From Bacillus amyloliquefaciens DSM 7 = ATCC 23350 (lineage in GTDB: Bacteria > Bacillota > Bacilli > Bacillales > Bacillaceae), in contig NC_014551.1 in the NCBI RefSeq assembly GCF_000196735.1, positions 3,219,001 through 3,283,000 on the forward strand: 64,000 nucleotides of DNA, written 5' to 3'. Made by a program: the position numbers and the translations under genes. The notes beneath the pieces are model-generated. The model ran no database searches. It saw nothing but the letters and a program-made list of their open reading frames with translations, and was not told where the DNA came from. Every line of letters begins with the position of its first letter. Within the stretch, counting starts at the first letter, position 1. Below are positions 53,177-62,877 of this stretch, piece after piece.

Positions 53177-55510
53177 TTACTTCTTCTTTTTGCGTTTTTG
53201 TTTCGGCGCGTTTTGGAAACCGCGTTTTTTCTTTTTCTTCTTCGGTTTTGTAAACCATTCCCCTTTTTCCTCCGATTTCGGCGGTGAAGCCGGGGTATAG
53301 CTGTTTAATACACGTTTCCGCGCCGGTCTGCCGCGTTTTCTGCGGTCGCCTGTTGTTTCTCTCGGACGGCGGGTGCCTTTCATGCCGACAATTTCAAAGT
53401 CGATGTTTCTCTCATCTTTATTGACGTCCACGACCTTGACCGTGATTTCATCCCCGATCCGGTAAACGTTGCCCGTGCGTTCGCCGATCATGGCGAAATG
53501 CTGTTCATCAAAACGGTAATAATCATCCGTCATAAAGCTGACGTGCACAAGCCCTTCAATCGTATTCGGCAGCTCGACGAACATTCCGAAATTCGTGACG
53601 GAACTGATCATGCCGTCAAACTCCTCGCCGATTTTATCAAGCATATATTCCGCTTTTTTCAGATCGTCCGTTTCCCGCTCTGCGTCAACGGCGCGCCGTT
53701 CCATCGTTGACGTATGGTCAGCGATTTCCGGGAGGCGTTCGGCCCATTTTTCTTGAGTTGCTTCGTCCGATTGTCCGTTGATCAAATACGTTCTGATCAG
53801 TCTGTGAACGATTAAGTCAGGATAACGGCGGATCGGCGATGTGAAGTGTGTATAAAATTCAGTCGCCAGCCCGAAATGGCCCAAGCTTTGCGGGTCGTAT
53901 TTCGCCTGCTTCATGGAACGGAGCATGACTGTTGAGATCACTGTTTCTTCCGGACGGTCCCGGACTTCGTCAAGAATGCTTTGCAATGCGCGCGGATGAA
54001 TGTCTCCGGCTGTCCCTTTGACGATATAACCGAATGTCGTGACGAACTCCAGGAACTTTTGCAGTTTTTCAGCGTTCGGCTCTTCGTGAATCCGGTAAAT
54101 AAACGGCACGTTCATCCAATGGAAGTGTTCGGCCACCGTTTCGTTTGCGACAAGCATGAATTCCTCAATCAGCTTTTCGGCTACTGAGCGTTCTCTGATG
54201 ACGACGTCCTTTACGGCGCCTTCCTCATCGACGAGCACCTTCGCTTCTTTAAAATCAAAATCCACGGCGCCGCGGTTCATCCGTTTCGCCCGGAGAATTT
54301 CCGCCAGGCGTTCCATGTCTTTAAACATCGGGACGAGCGGCTCATATCTTTCTTTCAGCTCAGCGTCGTCTTCTGTGAGGATTCGGTTGACATCTGAATA
54401 GGTCATTCTTTCCGTCGTTTTGATGACGCTTTGGAAGATCTCGTGCTCCGTCACCTGTCCCTGCTGGTTGATTGTCATTTCGCAGGAAAGCGTCAGGCGG
54501 TCGACCTTCGGATTTAAAGAACAGATTCCGTTAGACAGCCTGTGCGGGATCATCGGGATGACCCGGTCTACCAAGTACACGCTTGTCCCTCTTTCCAGCG
54601 CTTCTTTATCAATCGGGGAATTCTCCGTGACGTAATGGCTGACGTCGGCAATATGGACGCCGAGCTTGTAGCTGCCGTTATCAAGCTTTGTCACGGTGAC
54701 GGCGTCATCGAGATCCTTCGCATCCGCGCCGTCAATGGTGACAATGACCTGATCACGGAGATCACGGCGGTCTTTTATGTCTTTTTCATCGATGGTGTCG
54801 GGCGTACTTGTTGCCTGCTCCATCGCTTCGGCCGGAAAGTCTCCCGGCAGGCCGTGCTTATGGATGATTGATAAAATATCAATGCCCGGGTCATTTTTAT
54901 GGCCGAGTATTTCAACGATTTCTCCTTCGGCGTTCATTCTGCCTTCAGGATAGCTTGTCAGTTTCACGACGACTTTATGGCCTTCCGCAGCGCCGTTATT
55001 GGCATGTTTCGGAATAAAAATATCGCTCGTGATTTTTTTATCATCCGGAATGACAAAGCCGAAGCTTTTCGTTTCTGTGTATGTGCCCACGACGCGGTCT
55101 ATGCTTCTTTCCAGAATTCGGATGACAGTGCCTTCCTGTCTCGATCCGCTTGACTGGGAGTTGAGCCGCACCATGACGATATCGCCGTTCATGGCCGTAT
55201 TCAGCTCATTCGGCGGAATAAACACGTCGCTTAATGAGGTATCTTCCGGCAGCAGAAACGCGAAGCCCTTGGCATGCGCGGAAATTTTTCCTTTTACTAA
55301 ATTCATTTTTTCCGGAAGCCCGTAGCGGTTGCTTCTGGTGCGGACGATCTGACCCGTCTCCTCGAGCGCCACCAGCGCTTTTACCAGCTCTTTAAATTCT
55401 TCGGCTTCCGTGATGTTCAGCATCTCCTCAAGTTCCTGAACGGTAAGGGGCTTGTACGCCTCTTCCTTCATGAACGAGAGAAGACGGTCCATAAACGCTT
55501 CTTTTTCCAT
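53177..55510 (-). CDS. rnr: Ribonuclease R (3'-5' exoribonuclease)
   Basis: 777 residues. An N-terminal winged helix, two cold-shock domains, the RNB catalytic core ([16 protein letters not shown] with the metal Asp residues), an S1 domain ([20 protein letters not shown]) and a very basic tail ([11 protein letters not shown]...KQKRKKKK). It degrades structured RNA and the mRNAs released by trans-translation, which fits its linkage to smpB and ssrA. Confidence 0.97.
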   Translation of the reverse strand: MEKEAFMDRLLSFMKEEAYKPLTVQELEEMLNITEAEEFKELVKALVALEETGQIVRTRSNRYGLPEKMNLVKGKISAHAKGFAFLLPEDTSLSDVFIPPNELNTAMNGDIVMVRLNSQSSGSRQEGTVIRILERSIDRVVGTYTETKSFGFVIPDDKKITSDIFIPKHANNGAAEGHKVVVKLTSYPEGRMNAEGEIVEILGHKNDPGIDILSIIHKHGLPGDFPAEAMEQATSTPDTIDEKDIKDRRDLRDQVIVTIDGADAKDLDDAVTVTKLDNGSYKLGVHIADVSHYVTENSPIDKEALERGTSVYLVDRVIPMIPHRLSNGICSLNPKVDRLTLSCEMTINQQGQVTEHEIFQSVIKTTERMTYSDVNRILTEDDAELKERYEPLVPMFKDMERLAEILRAKRMNRGAVDFDFKEAKVLVDEEGAVKDVVIRERSVAEKLIEEFMLVANETVAEHFHWMNVPFIYRIHEEPNAEKLQKFLEFVTTFGYIVKGTAGDIHPRALQSILDEVRDRPEETVISTVMLRSMKQAKYDPQSLGHFGLATEFYTHFTSPIRRYPDLIVHRLIRTYLINGQSDEATQEKWAERLPEIADHTSTMERRAVDAERETDDLKKAEYMLDKIGEEFDGMISSVTNFGMFVELPNTIEGLVHVSFMTDDYYRFDEQHFAMIGERTGNVYRIGDEITVKVVDVNKDERNIDFEIVGMKGTRRPRETTGDRRKRGRPARKRVLNSYTPASPPKSEEKGEWFTKPKKKKKKRGFQNAPKQKRKKKK

Positions 55511-55528
55511 TATCCGACCTCCTGTTTG

Positions 55529-56269
55529 TTACCAATCGAGTTTCTCTAAAAATTCGTACACATCCTGATGAACGAGGTCCCGTTCTTTGTCCAGCGTAAT
55601 GACATGTCCTGACTCTTCATACCATTTCAGCTGTTTGTCGTCCGTTTCCACCTCGTTGTAAATGATGTTTGCACTTTCTGTATTAATCATATGGTCATGC
55701 CGTGCCTGAACCACAAATGTCGGGGAATAGATCATGTCGACGTTTTTGCGCACATCGGCAATCAGCTCCTGAAGCGATTTGAGCGTATTCATCGGCGTTT
55801 TTTCAAACTCCTTCATTTCTTTTTCAATCTGCTCCGGCTGTTTTCCTTCGAATTTCTTATAATTGCGCGCGTAGGAGAGAACTCCTTCGTACATAACCTC
55901 TTCACTTTTAATGTGCATTGGCGCACACATAGGTACAATTCCCTTTATGGGTACAGTGTAACCCAATTTCAATGAAAAAACCCCGCCAAGCGACAGTCCG
56001 CAGGCCGCAATGTTTTCATAGCCTTCAGACCGTAAATACTCATAACCGTCCATGACGTCTTTCCACCAATCTTTTGGTCCCGTATGTACCAGCTCTTCCG
56101 GCGGAACGCCGTGCCCTTTATATTGAGGCGCGTGGCAAGTGTAGCCGCGCTCATTCAAGTAGCGGCCAAGCATTCTGACATCTGCCGTATTTCCCGTAAA
56201 TCCGTGCAGCAGAAGCACCGCTTTGTCTCCGCCTTTAAATGTAAATGGTTTTGGTGTCACAATTTTCAT
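55529..56269 (-). CDS. est: Carboxylesterase Est (YvaK), Est30 family
   Basis: 246 residues from the ATG at 56267-56269, 8 bases after AAGGGG. Alpha/beta hydrolase with oxyanion HGFTGN, nucleophile GLSLGG (Ser93), Asp in QARHDHMIN and His in ESGHVI. It hydrolyses short-chain esters; the physiological substrate is unknown. 18 bases upstream of rnr. Confidence 0.94.
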   Translation of the reverse strand: MKIVTPKPFTFKGGDKAVLLLHGFTGNTADVRMLGRYLNERGYTCHAPQYKGHGVPPEELVHTGPKDWWKDVMDGYEYLRSEGYENIAACGLSLGGVFSLKLGYTVPIKGIVPMCAPMHIKSEEVMYEGVLSYARNYKKFEGKQPEQIEKEMKEFEKTPMNTLKSLQELIADVRKNVDMIYSPTFVVQARHDHMINTESANIIYNEVETDDKQLKWYEESGHVITLDKERDLVHQDVYEFLEKLDW

Positions 56270-56344
56270 GCTCATAACCCCTTTTTTGCACATTCAATTT
56301 AGTTTTCCACAGTTTTGCGAGAAACAAACGCGGTCTCTCAACAA

Positions 56345-56373
56345 GAAAAAGGCCTGATATTAATCAGACCTTA
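56345..56373 (-). terminator. secG terminator (probably leaky)
   Basis: AAGGTCTGAT / ATCAGGCCTT stem followed by TTTTT-C on the minus strand, just after secG and before est. Confidence 0.8.
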
Positions 56374-56386
56374 TACAAACATTGCC

Positions 56387-56617
56387 TTATACGATATACG
56401 CAAGCGAAATCGTTAACACGAAAAACAAGACTGCCAGCACAACGGTTGTGCGGTGAAGAATCAGATCAAGGCCCCTTGCTTTCTGTTTTCCGAAAAGCTG
56501 CTCCGCCCCGCCTGAAATCGCACCCGATAAACCGGCGCTTTTGCTGGATTGAAGCAATACGACAATAATAAGTGCAATACTGACGATAACCAATAAAGTA
56601 ATCAATAATGTGTGCAT
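56387..56617 (-). CDS. secG: Preprotein translocase subunit SecG (YvaL)
   Basis: 76 residues from the ATG at 56615-56617, 8 bases after GGAGG. Two membrane segments (about 3-23 and 54-75) flank a Gly/Ser/Ala-rich cytosolic loop ([29 protein letters not shown]), the SecG signature. It assists SecYEG-dependent export. Confidence 0.96.
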   Translation of the reverse strand: MHTLLITLLVIVSIALIIVVLLQSSKSAGLSGAISGGAEQLFGKQKARGLDLILHRTTVVLAVLFFVLTISLAYIV

Positions 56618-56740
56618 CCCATACACCTCCAGACTGACTGGCCTACATTGCTTCTATTTTACATGAAAAGCAAAGGCATGTCACGCCGTATCGGTACACA
56701 TCATGTCAGAAAAAACGGAAATGTGTTTGTCTTTCAATTG

Positions 56741-56971
56741 TTATTGACTTTTGTCAACAAAGTCGTAGTAAAAAAGATCTTCAAATTTCATGTCAAAGTA
56801 ATAGAGCATTTTTCCGATGACCAGCTGGCCCGGCCTCCGCTCTCCATTCAGTACACGGCTCAGTGTGGCGGGAGATATTCCGATCTCCAGGGCGAGCTGG
56901 TTTAACGAGTAGTCATTATTGACCATATATTGCAGCACATAATCTCTTCTGATCTGTATCTTTTCGACCAC
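56741..56971 (-). CDS. yvzC: Small Xre-type regulator YvzC
   Basis: 76 residues from GTG at 56969-56971, 6 bases after GGAAGGTG. A helix-turn-helix spans YSLNQLALEIGISPATLSRVLNGERRPGQ. Size and place match B. subtilis YvzC. It is divergent from rghRA, with a near-palindrome repeated at both ends of the gene. Targets are unknown. The adjoining yvaM of B. subtilis is missing here. Confidence 0.8.
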   Translation of the reverse strand: MVEKIQIRRDYVLQYMVNNDYSLNQLALEIGISPATLSRVLNGERRPGQLVIGKMLYYFDMKFEDLFYYDFVDKSQ

Positions 56972-57031
56972 TTTCTTCACCTTCCGTTCTGTCAAATACT
57001 TTCTTTCTTATACATAACCATACGGCTTTTG

Positions 57032-57045
57032 TTAACTTTTGTCAA
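57032..57045. promoter_or_regulatory. Candidate operator between yvzC and rghRA
   Basis: TTAAC-TTTT-GTCAA is a near-palindrome; a perfect version, TTGAC-TTTT-GTCAA, overlaps the yvzC stop (56744-56757). Confidence 0.4.
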
Positions 57046-57122
57046 TACTTTTCCAGCCTTCCTATTCCCTTTAGTCAATAAACATACTAGAATATAAATA
57101 GACCGCGGGAGGGGGAGAGATT

Positions 57123-57533
57123 GTGGAAAGCTTCGGGAAACAATTACGGACATTGCGGGAAAAACGGCATCTGACAGTGAACCAGCTGGCAACGTATTCA
57201 GGCGTCAGTGCCGCGGGAATCTCGCGGATTGAAAACGGCAAACGCGGGGTGCCGAAACCTGCAACCATTAAAAAGCTCGCAGATGCGTTAAAAATCCCGT
57301 ACGAGGAACTGATGCAGACGGCGGGATACATAGAGACCGTTCAGGAAACGGGAGTCTCGTACGACACGGGCTGCACCTTGCTGGAAAAAGCCGAAACGTA
57401 TGAGTTGCATGATTTATCCCTTTTGGAGCGGGAGAACTGGCGGCACCTGTCGAAAGAAGACCTGGTTCTGCTAGATAAATACTTTGCGTTCTTATCCGCG
57501 GAAGCCAAAAAAAGAACAAATGAAGACTCATGA
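57123..57533 (+). CDS. rghRA: Xre-type repressor RghRA (YvaN)
   Basis: 136 residues. The helix-turn-helix is LTVNQLATYSGVSAAGISRIENGKRGVPKPATIKKLADAL, followed by a C-terminal region ending LSKEDLVLLDKYFAFLSAEAKKR. GTG start with GGAGGGGG upstream. In B. subtilis it represses rapG and rapH and thereby influences ComA and DegU signalling. A closely similar gene follows. Confidence 0.9.
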   Translation: MESFGKQLRTLREKRHLTVNQLATYSGVSAAGISRIENGKRGVPKPATIKKLADALKIPYEELMQTAGYIETVQETGVSYDTGCTLLEKAETYELHDLSLLERENWRHLSKEDLVLLDKYFAFLSAEAKKRTNEDS

Positions 57534-57557
57534 CTTTGCACATGTGAGGCGATCCTA

Positions 57558-57989
57558 ATGAACACATTCGGAAAGCAATTAAGAGAGCTGCGCCGCGCCC
57601 GGAAGCTTACCGTTAATCAGCTTGCCGTCTATTCCGGCGTCAGCTCGGCGACCATTTCAAGAATTGAGAACGGGCACCGCGGCATTCCTAAACCCGCGAC
57701 CATTAAAAAATTGGCGGACACATTAAAAATTCCGTACGAGGAGTTAATGGCGCGGGCCGGACACATCAAGTCATTTCAGGAGGAAATCCGCGAGGCCCCT
57801 GAGAGCTATCAATCCATATACGCAATCTATCAGACGGCCGTTGCCAGAGGCGCGGAGCATCTGCCGCTGTTTGATAGCAAAAAATGGCAGCACTTCACAA
57901 AAGAAGATATTGAAAGCGTCAGCAAATACTTTGATTTTATTGCGGCTGAAGCGAAAAAGCGCTCCCCGGATTCCTCATCCTCTTTTTGA
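57558..57989 (+). CDS. rghRB: Xre-type repressor RghRB (YvaO)
   Basis: 143 residues, paralog of RghRA: NQLAVYSGVSSATISRIENGHRGIPKPATIKKLADTLKIPYEELM is almost the same. The C-terminal part differs but keeps the FTKEDIESVSKYFDFIAAEAKKR module. 24 bases after rghRA. Tandem duplication shared with B. subtilis. Confidence 0.88.
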   Translation: MNTFGKQLRELRRARKLTVNQLAVYSGVSSATISRIENGHRGIPKPATIKKLADTLKIPYEELMARAGHIKSFQEEIREAPESYQSIYAIYQTAVARGAEHLPLFDSKKWQHFTKEDIESVSKYFDFIAAEAKKRSPDSSSSF

Positions 57990-58070
57990 AACCCTCCCCA
58001 ACTTAACAAACGCCAGACATACGTTCCCTCGGATTTTGCGGTATAATAGCAGAAGACGAGGTGAAAAAGC

Positions 58071-58388
58071 ATGAAGCAATCAGAAATGTGCCCCAGATTT
58101 GAAAAGGCAGTCGACATCTTGAGTAAACGCTGGGTCGCTCTTATCGTCTTTCAGCTATTGAACGGACAGCAGCGCTTCAGTGAGATTGAGGCAGCGCTTC
58201 CGAATTTAAGCGGCAGAGTTCTGTCAGAAAGGCTGAAAGAACTTGAAACAGAAGGTGTGATCAAACGGGAAGTCATTCCGGAAACGCCTGTCCGCATTGA
58301 GTATTCTTTAACGGAAAAAGGCTGCGCATTAGCCCCTATTTTAGAGGAAATTTCCAAGTGGTCTTCACAATGGATTGATCCTTCCTGA
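58071..58388 (+). CDS. catR: HxlR/DUF24-type redox regulator, CatR (YvaP)-like
   Basis: 105 residues, winged helix: FEKAVDILSKRWVALIVFQLLNGQQRFSEIEAALPNLSGRVLSERLKELETEG. Cys7 (MKQSEMCPRF) is the conserved redox-sensing residue of the YodB/CatR/HypR group that responds to quinones and diamide. Symbol given because yvaP follows rghRB in B. subtilis. The B. subtilis target catDE is not nearby. Confidence 0.75.
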   Translation: MKQSEMCPRFEKAVDILSKRWVALIVFQLLNGQQRFSEIEAALPNLSGRVLSERLKELETEGVIKREVIPETPVRIEYSLTEKGCALAPILEEISKWSSQWIDPS

Positions 58389-58408
58389 TAAAATCTTTTC
58401 CGCATAAG

Positions 58409-58448
58409 CGGCTGGTCTCTCAAACGGACAGCCGTTTTTATTTTTTCC
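58409..58448 (+). terminator. catR terminator
   Basis: CGGCTG / CAGCCG with a 14-base loop followed by TTTTTATTTTTT. Confidence 0.75.
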
Positions 58449-58460
58449 TTTCTTAAACAG

Positions 58461-58497
58461 GAAAACAAGCCCTCATGCGTGCAGGGCTTGTTTTTGT
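58461..58497 (-). terminator. Terminator after the lantibiotic-type kinase gene
   Basis: AACAAGCCCT / AGGGCTTGTT overlapping the last codons of the kinase, followed by TTCC on the minus strand. Confidence 0.75.
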
Positions 58498-59876
58498 CTG
58501 ATGCCTTCCAGCGGAATTCGGATCTCCGCCCGGGCACCTCCAGACTTCTTATTTTCAAGTATCAATTCCCCGTGATGAAGATGTACGACATGATGGGCGA
58601 ATGTAAGCCCCATGCCGTGATGCCCCGCCGAATGTCTGCTTTTATCTTCCGTGTAAAAAAGCTGTGTCGCTTTTTTCAGCGCTTCCTGCGAGAACCCGCT
58701 TCCGCTGTCGGATACGGCAATACTGAGTGCGTTATCGGTGCATAGGACGTCCACACGGATTTCTCCTCTTTCCGGCGTGTAGTCGACGGCATTCGCCGCG
58801 ATATTCATGACCGCCCTGCGGAGCAGTTCTTGATCAATCGGCGCTTCTTTTCGGTCAATGCCCCGCTCACTGAGGACGAGATCAATCTGTTTCGGCCCCG
58901 CAAGCGCCGCCGCGTCACGATATATGTTTTTAGCCCACTCTTTGAGATCGGTATATTCCAGATGAACAGCAACTGCCTCCTCCGCTTTGGAAAGCTGAAT
59001 CAGCTGCCCGACATATTGCTCGATTTTGTTTCCGGCATCAAGGATATACTGCGTGTATTCCGTCTGCTCCTCATCAGGTTCTGTTAACTGAAGCAGCTCG
59101 GCATTTCCTTTAATAATCGTTGCCGGAATTTTAATATCATGCGCAAGCGCGCCGATCTGTTCCTTTTTTATCCGCTCCGCCTCCCATTGTGCCGCCAGAG
59201 ATGCCTGAAGCGCGTCTTTCATTTTCAGCAGAGAGTCAATGACATCGTCAAATTCCTTTATCCGCGGCCTTTTTGGATTGATATTTAAATTCTGTTTTTG
59301 AATGCTTGCCGTGATGGAACTGAGTGTGCTGAAATGCCGTCTCAGCTGATTGGCGAATCGCGTCGTCACGATAAATACGGTTAACAGAAGCAAAGTGATC
59401 AGAATGGCAAGACCCGTCCATTCATAATTCGGCAGATAGCGCCTTAGTAGCGGCGACTGAAATTCCGACCTGAGTGAATATTGGAGAACGCAATATTCAT
59501 TTTTCCGATCAACCACCATGAATCCTTTTTGAGCATAATTAAAATACGGCTGATGCTGGATCTTTTTTCTGGCGTTGGCCGCGTCTTTTTCCGTCATCGT
59601 TCCTTTCGTCATCCGCTTTGTTTTTTTATCAAAAACGGCGTATGTCATACCTTCAGGGATCATGTCTTCTGTTATCTTTTCCGCCGATTTCAGGCGGGGC
59701 TTGATTTGTTCCGCCTCATGCTCGCTGTAATTTGCCGGCAGGATCGCTCCGGCATTCAGGGCAATGGCATTTAAGGCGACGCATAATGCCGCCACTCCCA
59801 TCGTGCTCAGACACAGCGTGATGGTAAATTTGACAAGCTCTTTGCGGATGCTGGATTTTCCTTTTGCTATTCCCAT
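58473..59876 (-). CDS. Sensor histidine kinase, SpaK/LanK-like
   Basis: 467 residues from the ATG at 59874-59876, which overlaps the regulator stop. Two membrane segments (about 15-40 and 150-172) enclose an extracellular sensor domain of about 110 residues. The phosphoacceptor box is IGALAHDIKIPATIIKG, and the ATPase domain has NIAANAVDYTP, DSGSGF and GHHGMGLTFAHHVV. Kinases of this type sense lantibiotics or nisin-like peptides (SpaK, NisK, MrsK2). It sits last in a five-gene operon with LanFEG and LanR genes. Confidence 0.82.
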   Translation of the reverse strand: MGIAKGKSSIRKELVKFTITLCLSTMGVAALCVALNAIALNAGAILPANYSEHEAEQIKPRLKSAEKITEDMIPEGMTYAVFDKKTKRMTKGTMTEKDAANARKKIQHQPYFNYAQKGFMVVDRKNEYCVLQYSLRSEFQSPLLRRYLPNYEWTGLAILITLLLLTVFIVTTRFANQLRRHFSTLSSITASIQKQNLNINPKRPRIKEFDDVIDSLLKMKDALQASLAAQWEAERIKKEQIGALAHDIKIPATIIKGNAELLQLTEPDEEQTEYTQYILDAGNKIEQYVGQLIQLSKAEEAVAVHLEYTDLKEWAKNIYRDAAALAGPKQIDLVLSERGIDRKEAPIDQELLRRAVMNIAANAVDYTPERGEIRVDVLCTDNALSIAVSDSGSGFSQEALKKATQLFYTEDKSRHSAGHHGMGLTFAHHVVHLHHGELILENKKSGGARAEIRIPLEGIRQKQALHA

Positions 59877-60529
59877 TTGTATCCGACACCCCACACCGTT
59901 TTGATCGGATCAGCCCCGTGTTCTTTACATTTTTTCCGGATGGTTCTGATAAACTCCGTAATGGTTGAATAGAGCGCATCGCCGTCCAAGCCGTACACTT
60001 CCTCGTAAATCTGCTCCCGTGAGAATGTTCTGTTTTTATGCTGTGCCAGAAATTCTACGATTTTATATTCGTTTTTCGTAAGAGGCAGTTTCCGGTCATC
60101 CAACCATACTTCTTTATTGTCAAAATCAAACATGAAGCCTGATATCAGACGTTTCGTCTGACGCTTTTCCCGACTTTCCCTTCTGACATGCGCGTTTACC
60201 CTTGCCATCAATTCTTTTACGCCGAACGGCTTTGTGATGTAATCATCAGCGCCTGTCATGAGTCCTTTCACAATGGATTCTTCGTCAGACTTTGCCGTTA
60301 AAAACAGGATCGGGCTGTCCACCAGCGGCCGAATCCTCCGGCAGAGTTCGATACCATCCGTTCCGGGCATCATGACATCAAGAAGAATCAAATCATAGCC
60401 TTGAAAAAAATCCAATGACTGATCTTCCGCTTTTTCCAGAATCGTTACTGTATGCTGATCACGCTGTAAAATGTTTCTGATCAGAACGAGAATATCTTTT
60501 TCATCATCTACCGCTAAAATGTTTGCCAC
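59867..60529 (-). CDS. OmpR-type response regulator, SpaR/LanR-like
   Basis: 220 residues. Receiver: ILAVDDEKDILVLIRNIL, phospho-Asp in LILLDVMMPGTDG, Lys in ITKPFGVKEL. Winged helix ends in KTVWGVGYKWE. GTG start. It probably activates the adjacent lanFEG genes when the kinase detects a peptide. Confidence 0.85.
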   Translation of the reverse strand: MANILAVDDEKDILVLIRNILQRDQHTVTILEKAEDQSLDFFQGYDLILLDVMMPGTDGIELCRRIRPLVDSPILFLTAKSDEESIVKGLMTGADDYITKPFGVKELMARVNAHVRRESREKRQTKRLISGFMFDFDNKEVWLDDRKLPLTKNEYKIVEFLAQHKNRTFSREQIYEEVYGLDGDALYSTITEFIRTIRKKCKEHGADPIKTVWGVGYKWE

Positions 60530-60550
60530 CGGCCGAATCGCTCCTTGCCT

Positions 60551-61324
60551 TTATTCATATGAACGCCGCCCTTCCCATCTTCTGCACCAATGGAGGCCGG
60601 CCAGACATAATATCACTATAGAAAAATATAACATTATTTCTCCGAATCTCATATCGTATCTCACATAAGGGAGGAACTCTTTTTTGACTTTGTCAAAATG
60701 CAGCAGTCCTTCAAGGCCCGACAGCCGCACGCTCCATGCCCACGGGAAAAAACGCCAGATGACATCGCCCAATCCCGTATTCATCAGCGCCGCCATTAAT
60801 AAACCCGCTCCCCCCAAGAGCCCGGACGGTCCCATGCCGTACTTTATGCCGACAAAAAAAGACATCATATAAAGCGGAATACTGCCGGCAATCAGCCACG
60901 CCCCTCCCTTTAAAAAGAGAAAGTACGGAAGGTCATTGATGTGAAGAACAAATTTCATCCCCGCCAAATAAAGACAGATGGCAAGACCTATCGATAACAC
61001 ATTCAACAGCAGCAATAGAAGCAGCTTGCCCGCAAAACTGACGATTTTCGAATACGGAACCGCCAGCATCATCTGAAAATGACCCGCCTGTTCCTCGACG
61101 GAGGCAGACATGCCGCAGACAATACTGATGATTAAAGGGTATAAAACGGCAATCGCGCTGAAGAAGACGCTATACAGCACATAAGGCTCCTGAATCCTTC
61201 CATACATCATATATAACAGGAAAAATCCCGCGCATACGGCCGGCGCCGCAACATGCATCCATATGAGCGGCGTGCGCTTCATTTTTAATACATCGGCCCA
61301 CATATATCGTAAAAGCACGGTCAT
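60551..61324 (-). CDS. Lantibiotic-immunity ABC permease, LanG (MutG/SpaG)-like
   Basis: 257 residues from the ATG at 61322-61324, overlapping the previous gene (ATGA). Six membrane segments; LLRYMWADVLKMKRTPLIWMHVAAPAVCAGFF is the typical N terminus of the MutG family. Upstream codons in the longer frame only repeat the neighbouring gene in another frame. Confidence 0.82.
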   Translation of the reverse strand: MTVLLRYMWADVLKMKRTPLIWMHVAAPAVCAGFFLLYMMYGRIQEPYVLYSVFFSAIAVLYPLIISIVCGMSASVEEQAGHFQMMLAVPYSKIVSFAGKLLLLLLLNVLSIGLAICLYLAGMKFVLHINDLPYFLFLKGGAWLIAGSIPLYMMSFFVGIKYGMGPSGLLGGAGLLMAALMNTGLGDVIWRFFPWAWSVRLSGLEGLLHFDKVKKEFLPYVRYDMRFGEIMLYFSIVILCLAGLHWCRRWEGRRSYE

Positions 61325-62055
61325 GACCGGTTTCCCCCTTTTGCAAAAGACACGGCGGAAATCAAACTTATTGCGATAAAAGAAAGGATAGAAAGAATAA
61401 TAGCCGGAAAGATCACATTTCCGTTTAATAAGCCGCTGTCTGCGGGAAGCGGAATTCCGTTCGGATGGATCCCAAGAATCGGTGACATCACCCGGACTGA
61501 CCAGCTCCATGGACTCAGCCACCACAATGAACCGGACGCCGGCACAATACCCAAAACAAAAGCGGCGATCATATTCACGAGAATGACTGCCGTAAACCCG
61601 AACTGTCTGGCAATCCATAAGCACAATGGGATTTCCCAAAGCGTCGTCAGCCATAAAAGGGAGCCCGCTTCAACGCCTTTCAGCTGCAGCGCAGCAATTC
61701 CCGGAAACACAAGTCCAAGTAAAAACATGATGATGAAAAAGACGATTTGCGACAGGAGTGAATACAGCGCGATCAAGCTTATTTTTGAGAGCCATATGCT
61801 TTTTAAGTCTGCCGGCAATGAGTACACCGCGCGGTCATTCGCAGATTTTTTCTCTTTTTTAACAGATAAACCGCACATTAGAGCAATCATGAGCGGCATG
61901 AAAATAACCGCCCACCAATTGAACGTGCCCGTCATAAAATAGGCCGGATTCAGCAGAAAAGAAAAAGCCGTGTTCAGAAGGGGAATCAGAATGATCAGTT
62001 TTTTGATAAATGTTCTTTTAGATGTAAGGTGTTCCGCCTGCATGTACTGAATCAT
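61321..62055 (-). CDS. Lantibiotic-immunity ABC permease, LanE (MutE/EpiE/SpaE)-like
   Basis: 244 residues, six membrane segments. MIQYMQAEHLTSKRTFIKKLIILIPLLNTAFSFL is the characteristic start of this family. It overlaps the ATPase gene by 4 bases. It forms the membrane half of the immunity exporter together with the LanG-like protein. Confidence 0.83.
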   Translation of the reverse strand: MIQYMQAEHLTSKRTFIKKLIILIPLLNTAFSFLLNPAYFMTGTFNWWAVIFMPLMIALMCGLSVKKEKKSANDRAVYSLPADLKSIWLSKISLIALYSLLSQIVFFIIMFLLGLVFPGIAALQLKGVEAGSLLWLTTLWEIPLCLWIARQFGFTAVILVNMIAAFVLGIVPASGSLWWLSPWSWSVRVMSPILGIHPNGIPLPADSGLLNGNVIFPAIILSILSFIAISLISAVSFAKGGNRS

Positions 62056-62765
62056 TTTCCTGTCCCCGCTTTCTCCCGTGTTGATTTGACTACCTCCAGA
62101 AACAGCCGCTCCAGATCGTCTTCCCGGCTGATTTCTCCCTGATATCCCAAAATACCGTCACTGATGATTCCGATATGGTCTGCGATCTGCTCGACTTCAG
62201 ATAACAGGTGGCTTGATAAAATCACCGTCATTCCCTGTCCGGGCAAGGAGCGGATAAATTCCCGCATATCCTGAATCCCCATCGGGTCCAATCCGTTTGT
62301 CGGCTCGTCAAGAATTAAGAGCGACGGACGGTTGACTAATGCCAACGCAATGCCGAGACGCTGTTTCATTCCCATGGAAAATTGGCCGGCGCGCTTTTTT
62401 CCGGTTCCCGTTAATCCCGTGATTTCCAGCACCTCCGCAATTCTTGAATCAGGAAGCCCGAGCATCACGCAGCGGACTTTCAGATTTTCAGCGGCTGTCA
62501 GGTTGCTGTAAAGCGGCGGCGCTTCAATCAGGGAACCGATCTTTTTCAAATCTTCGCGCTTCCATGGATGCCCGTCGAACAGAACCTCGCCGGATGTTTG
62601 CTGCAAGATGCCGGTCAATATTTTAAGAGTCGTTGATTTTCCGGCGCCGTTCGGACCGAGCAGGCCGTATATACTGTTGCGCTTAACCGATAGAGACACA
62701 TCAGCCACTGCCTGTTGTCTGCCGAATGATTTTTGCAGCTGTCTCGTTTCTAAGATGTTGCTCAT
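62052..62765 (-). CDS. Lantibiotic-immunity ABC ATPase, LanF (MutF/SpaF)-like
   Basis: 237 residues. Walker A GPNGAGKST, signature FSMGMKQRLGIALAL, Walker B LLILDEPTNGLDP. The usual Q-loop glutamine is replaced by glutamate in GSLIEAPPLYSNLTAAENL, the E-loop that defines lantibiotic-immunity ATPases of the NisF/SpaF class. With the two permeases it would expel lantibiotics from the membrane. First gene of the operon; the 74-base upstream region is AT-rich with no clear promoter. Confidence 0.88.
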   Translation of the reverse strand: MSNILETRQLQKSFGRQQAVADVSLSVKRNSIYGLLGPNGAGKSTTLKILTGILQQTSGEVLFDGHPWKREDLKKIGSLIEAPPLYSNLTAAENLKVRCVMLGLPDSRIAEVLEITGLTGTGKKRAGQFSMGMKQRLGIALALVNRPSLLILDEPTNGLDPMGIQDMREFIRSLPGQGMTVILSSHLLSEVEQIADHIGIISDGILGYQGEISREDDLERLFLEVVKSTREKAGTGK

Positions 62766-62837
62766 ATGATTACCCCTCTGCTTTGTTATTTGATATGTAA
62801 GACTTTACATCGCAGTTATCAAAATTTAATCAAGAAA

Positions 62838-62877
62838 TCAAAAAAAGCATCCTTCACGCGGAAGAATGCTTTTTTTC
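62838..62877 (-). terminator. opuBD terminator
   Basis: AAAAAGCATcCTTC / GAAGaATGCTTTTTT stem directly after the permease gene on the minus strand. Confidence 0.9.

Noticed and set aside
60551..61654. A 367-residue version of the LanG-like permease
   Set aside because: The first 110 codons run antisense-like through the LanE gene in another frame; the ATG at 61322-61324 overlaps the LanE stop as ATGA and gives the normal family length.
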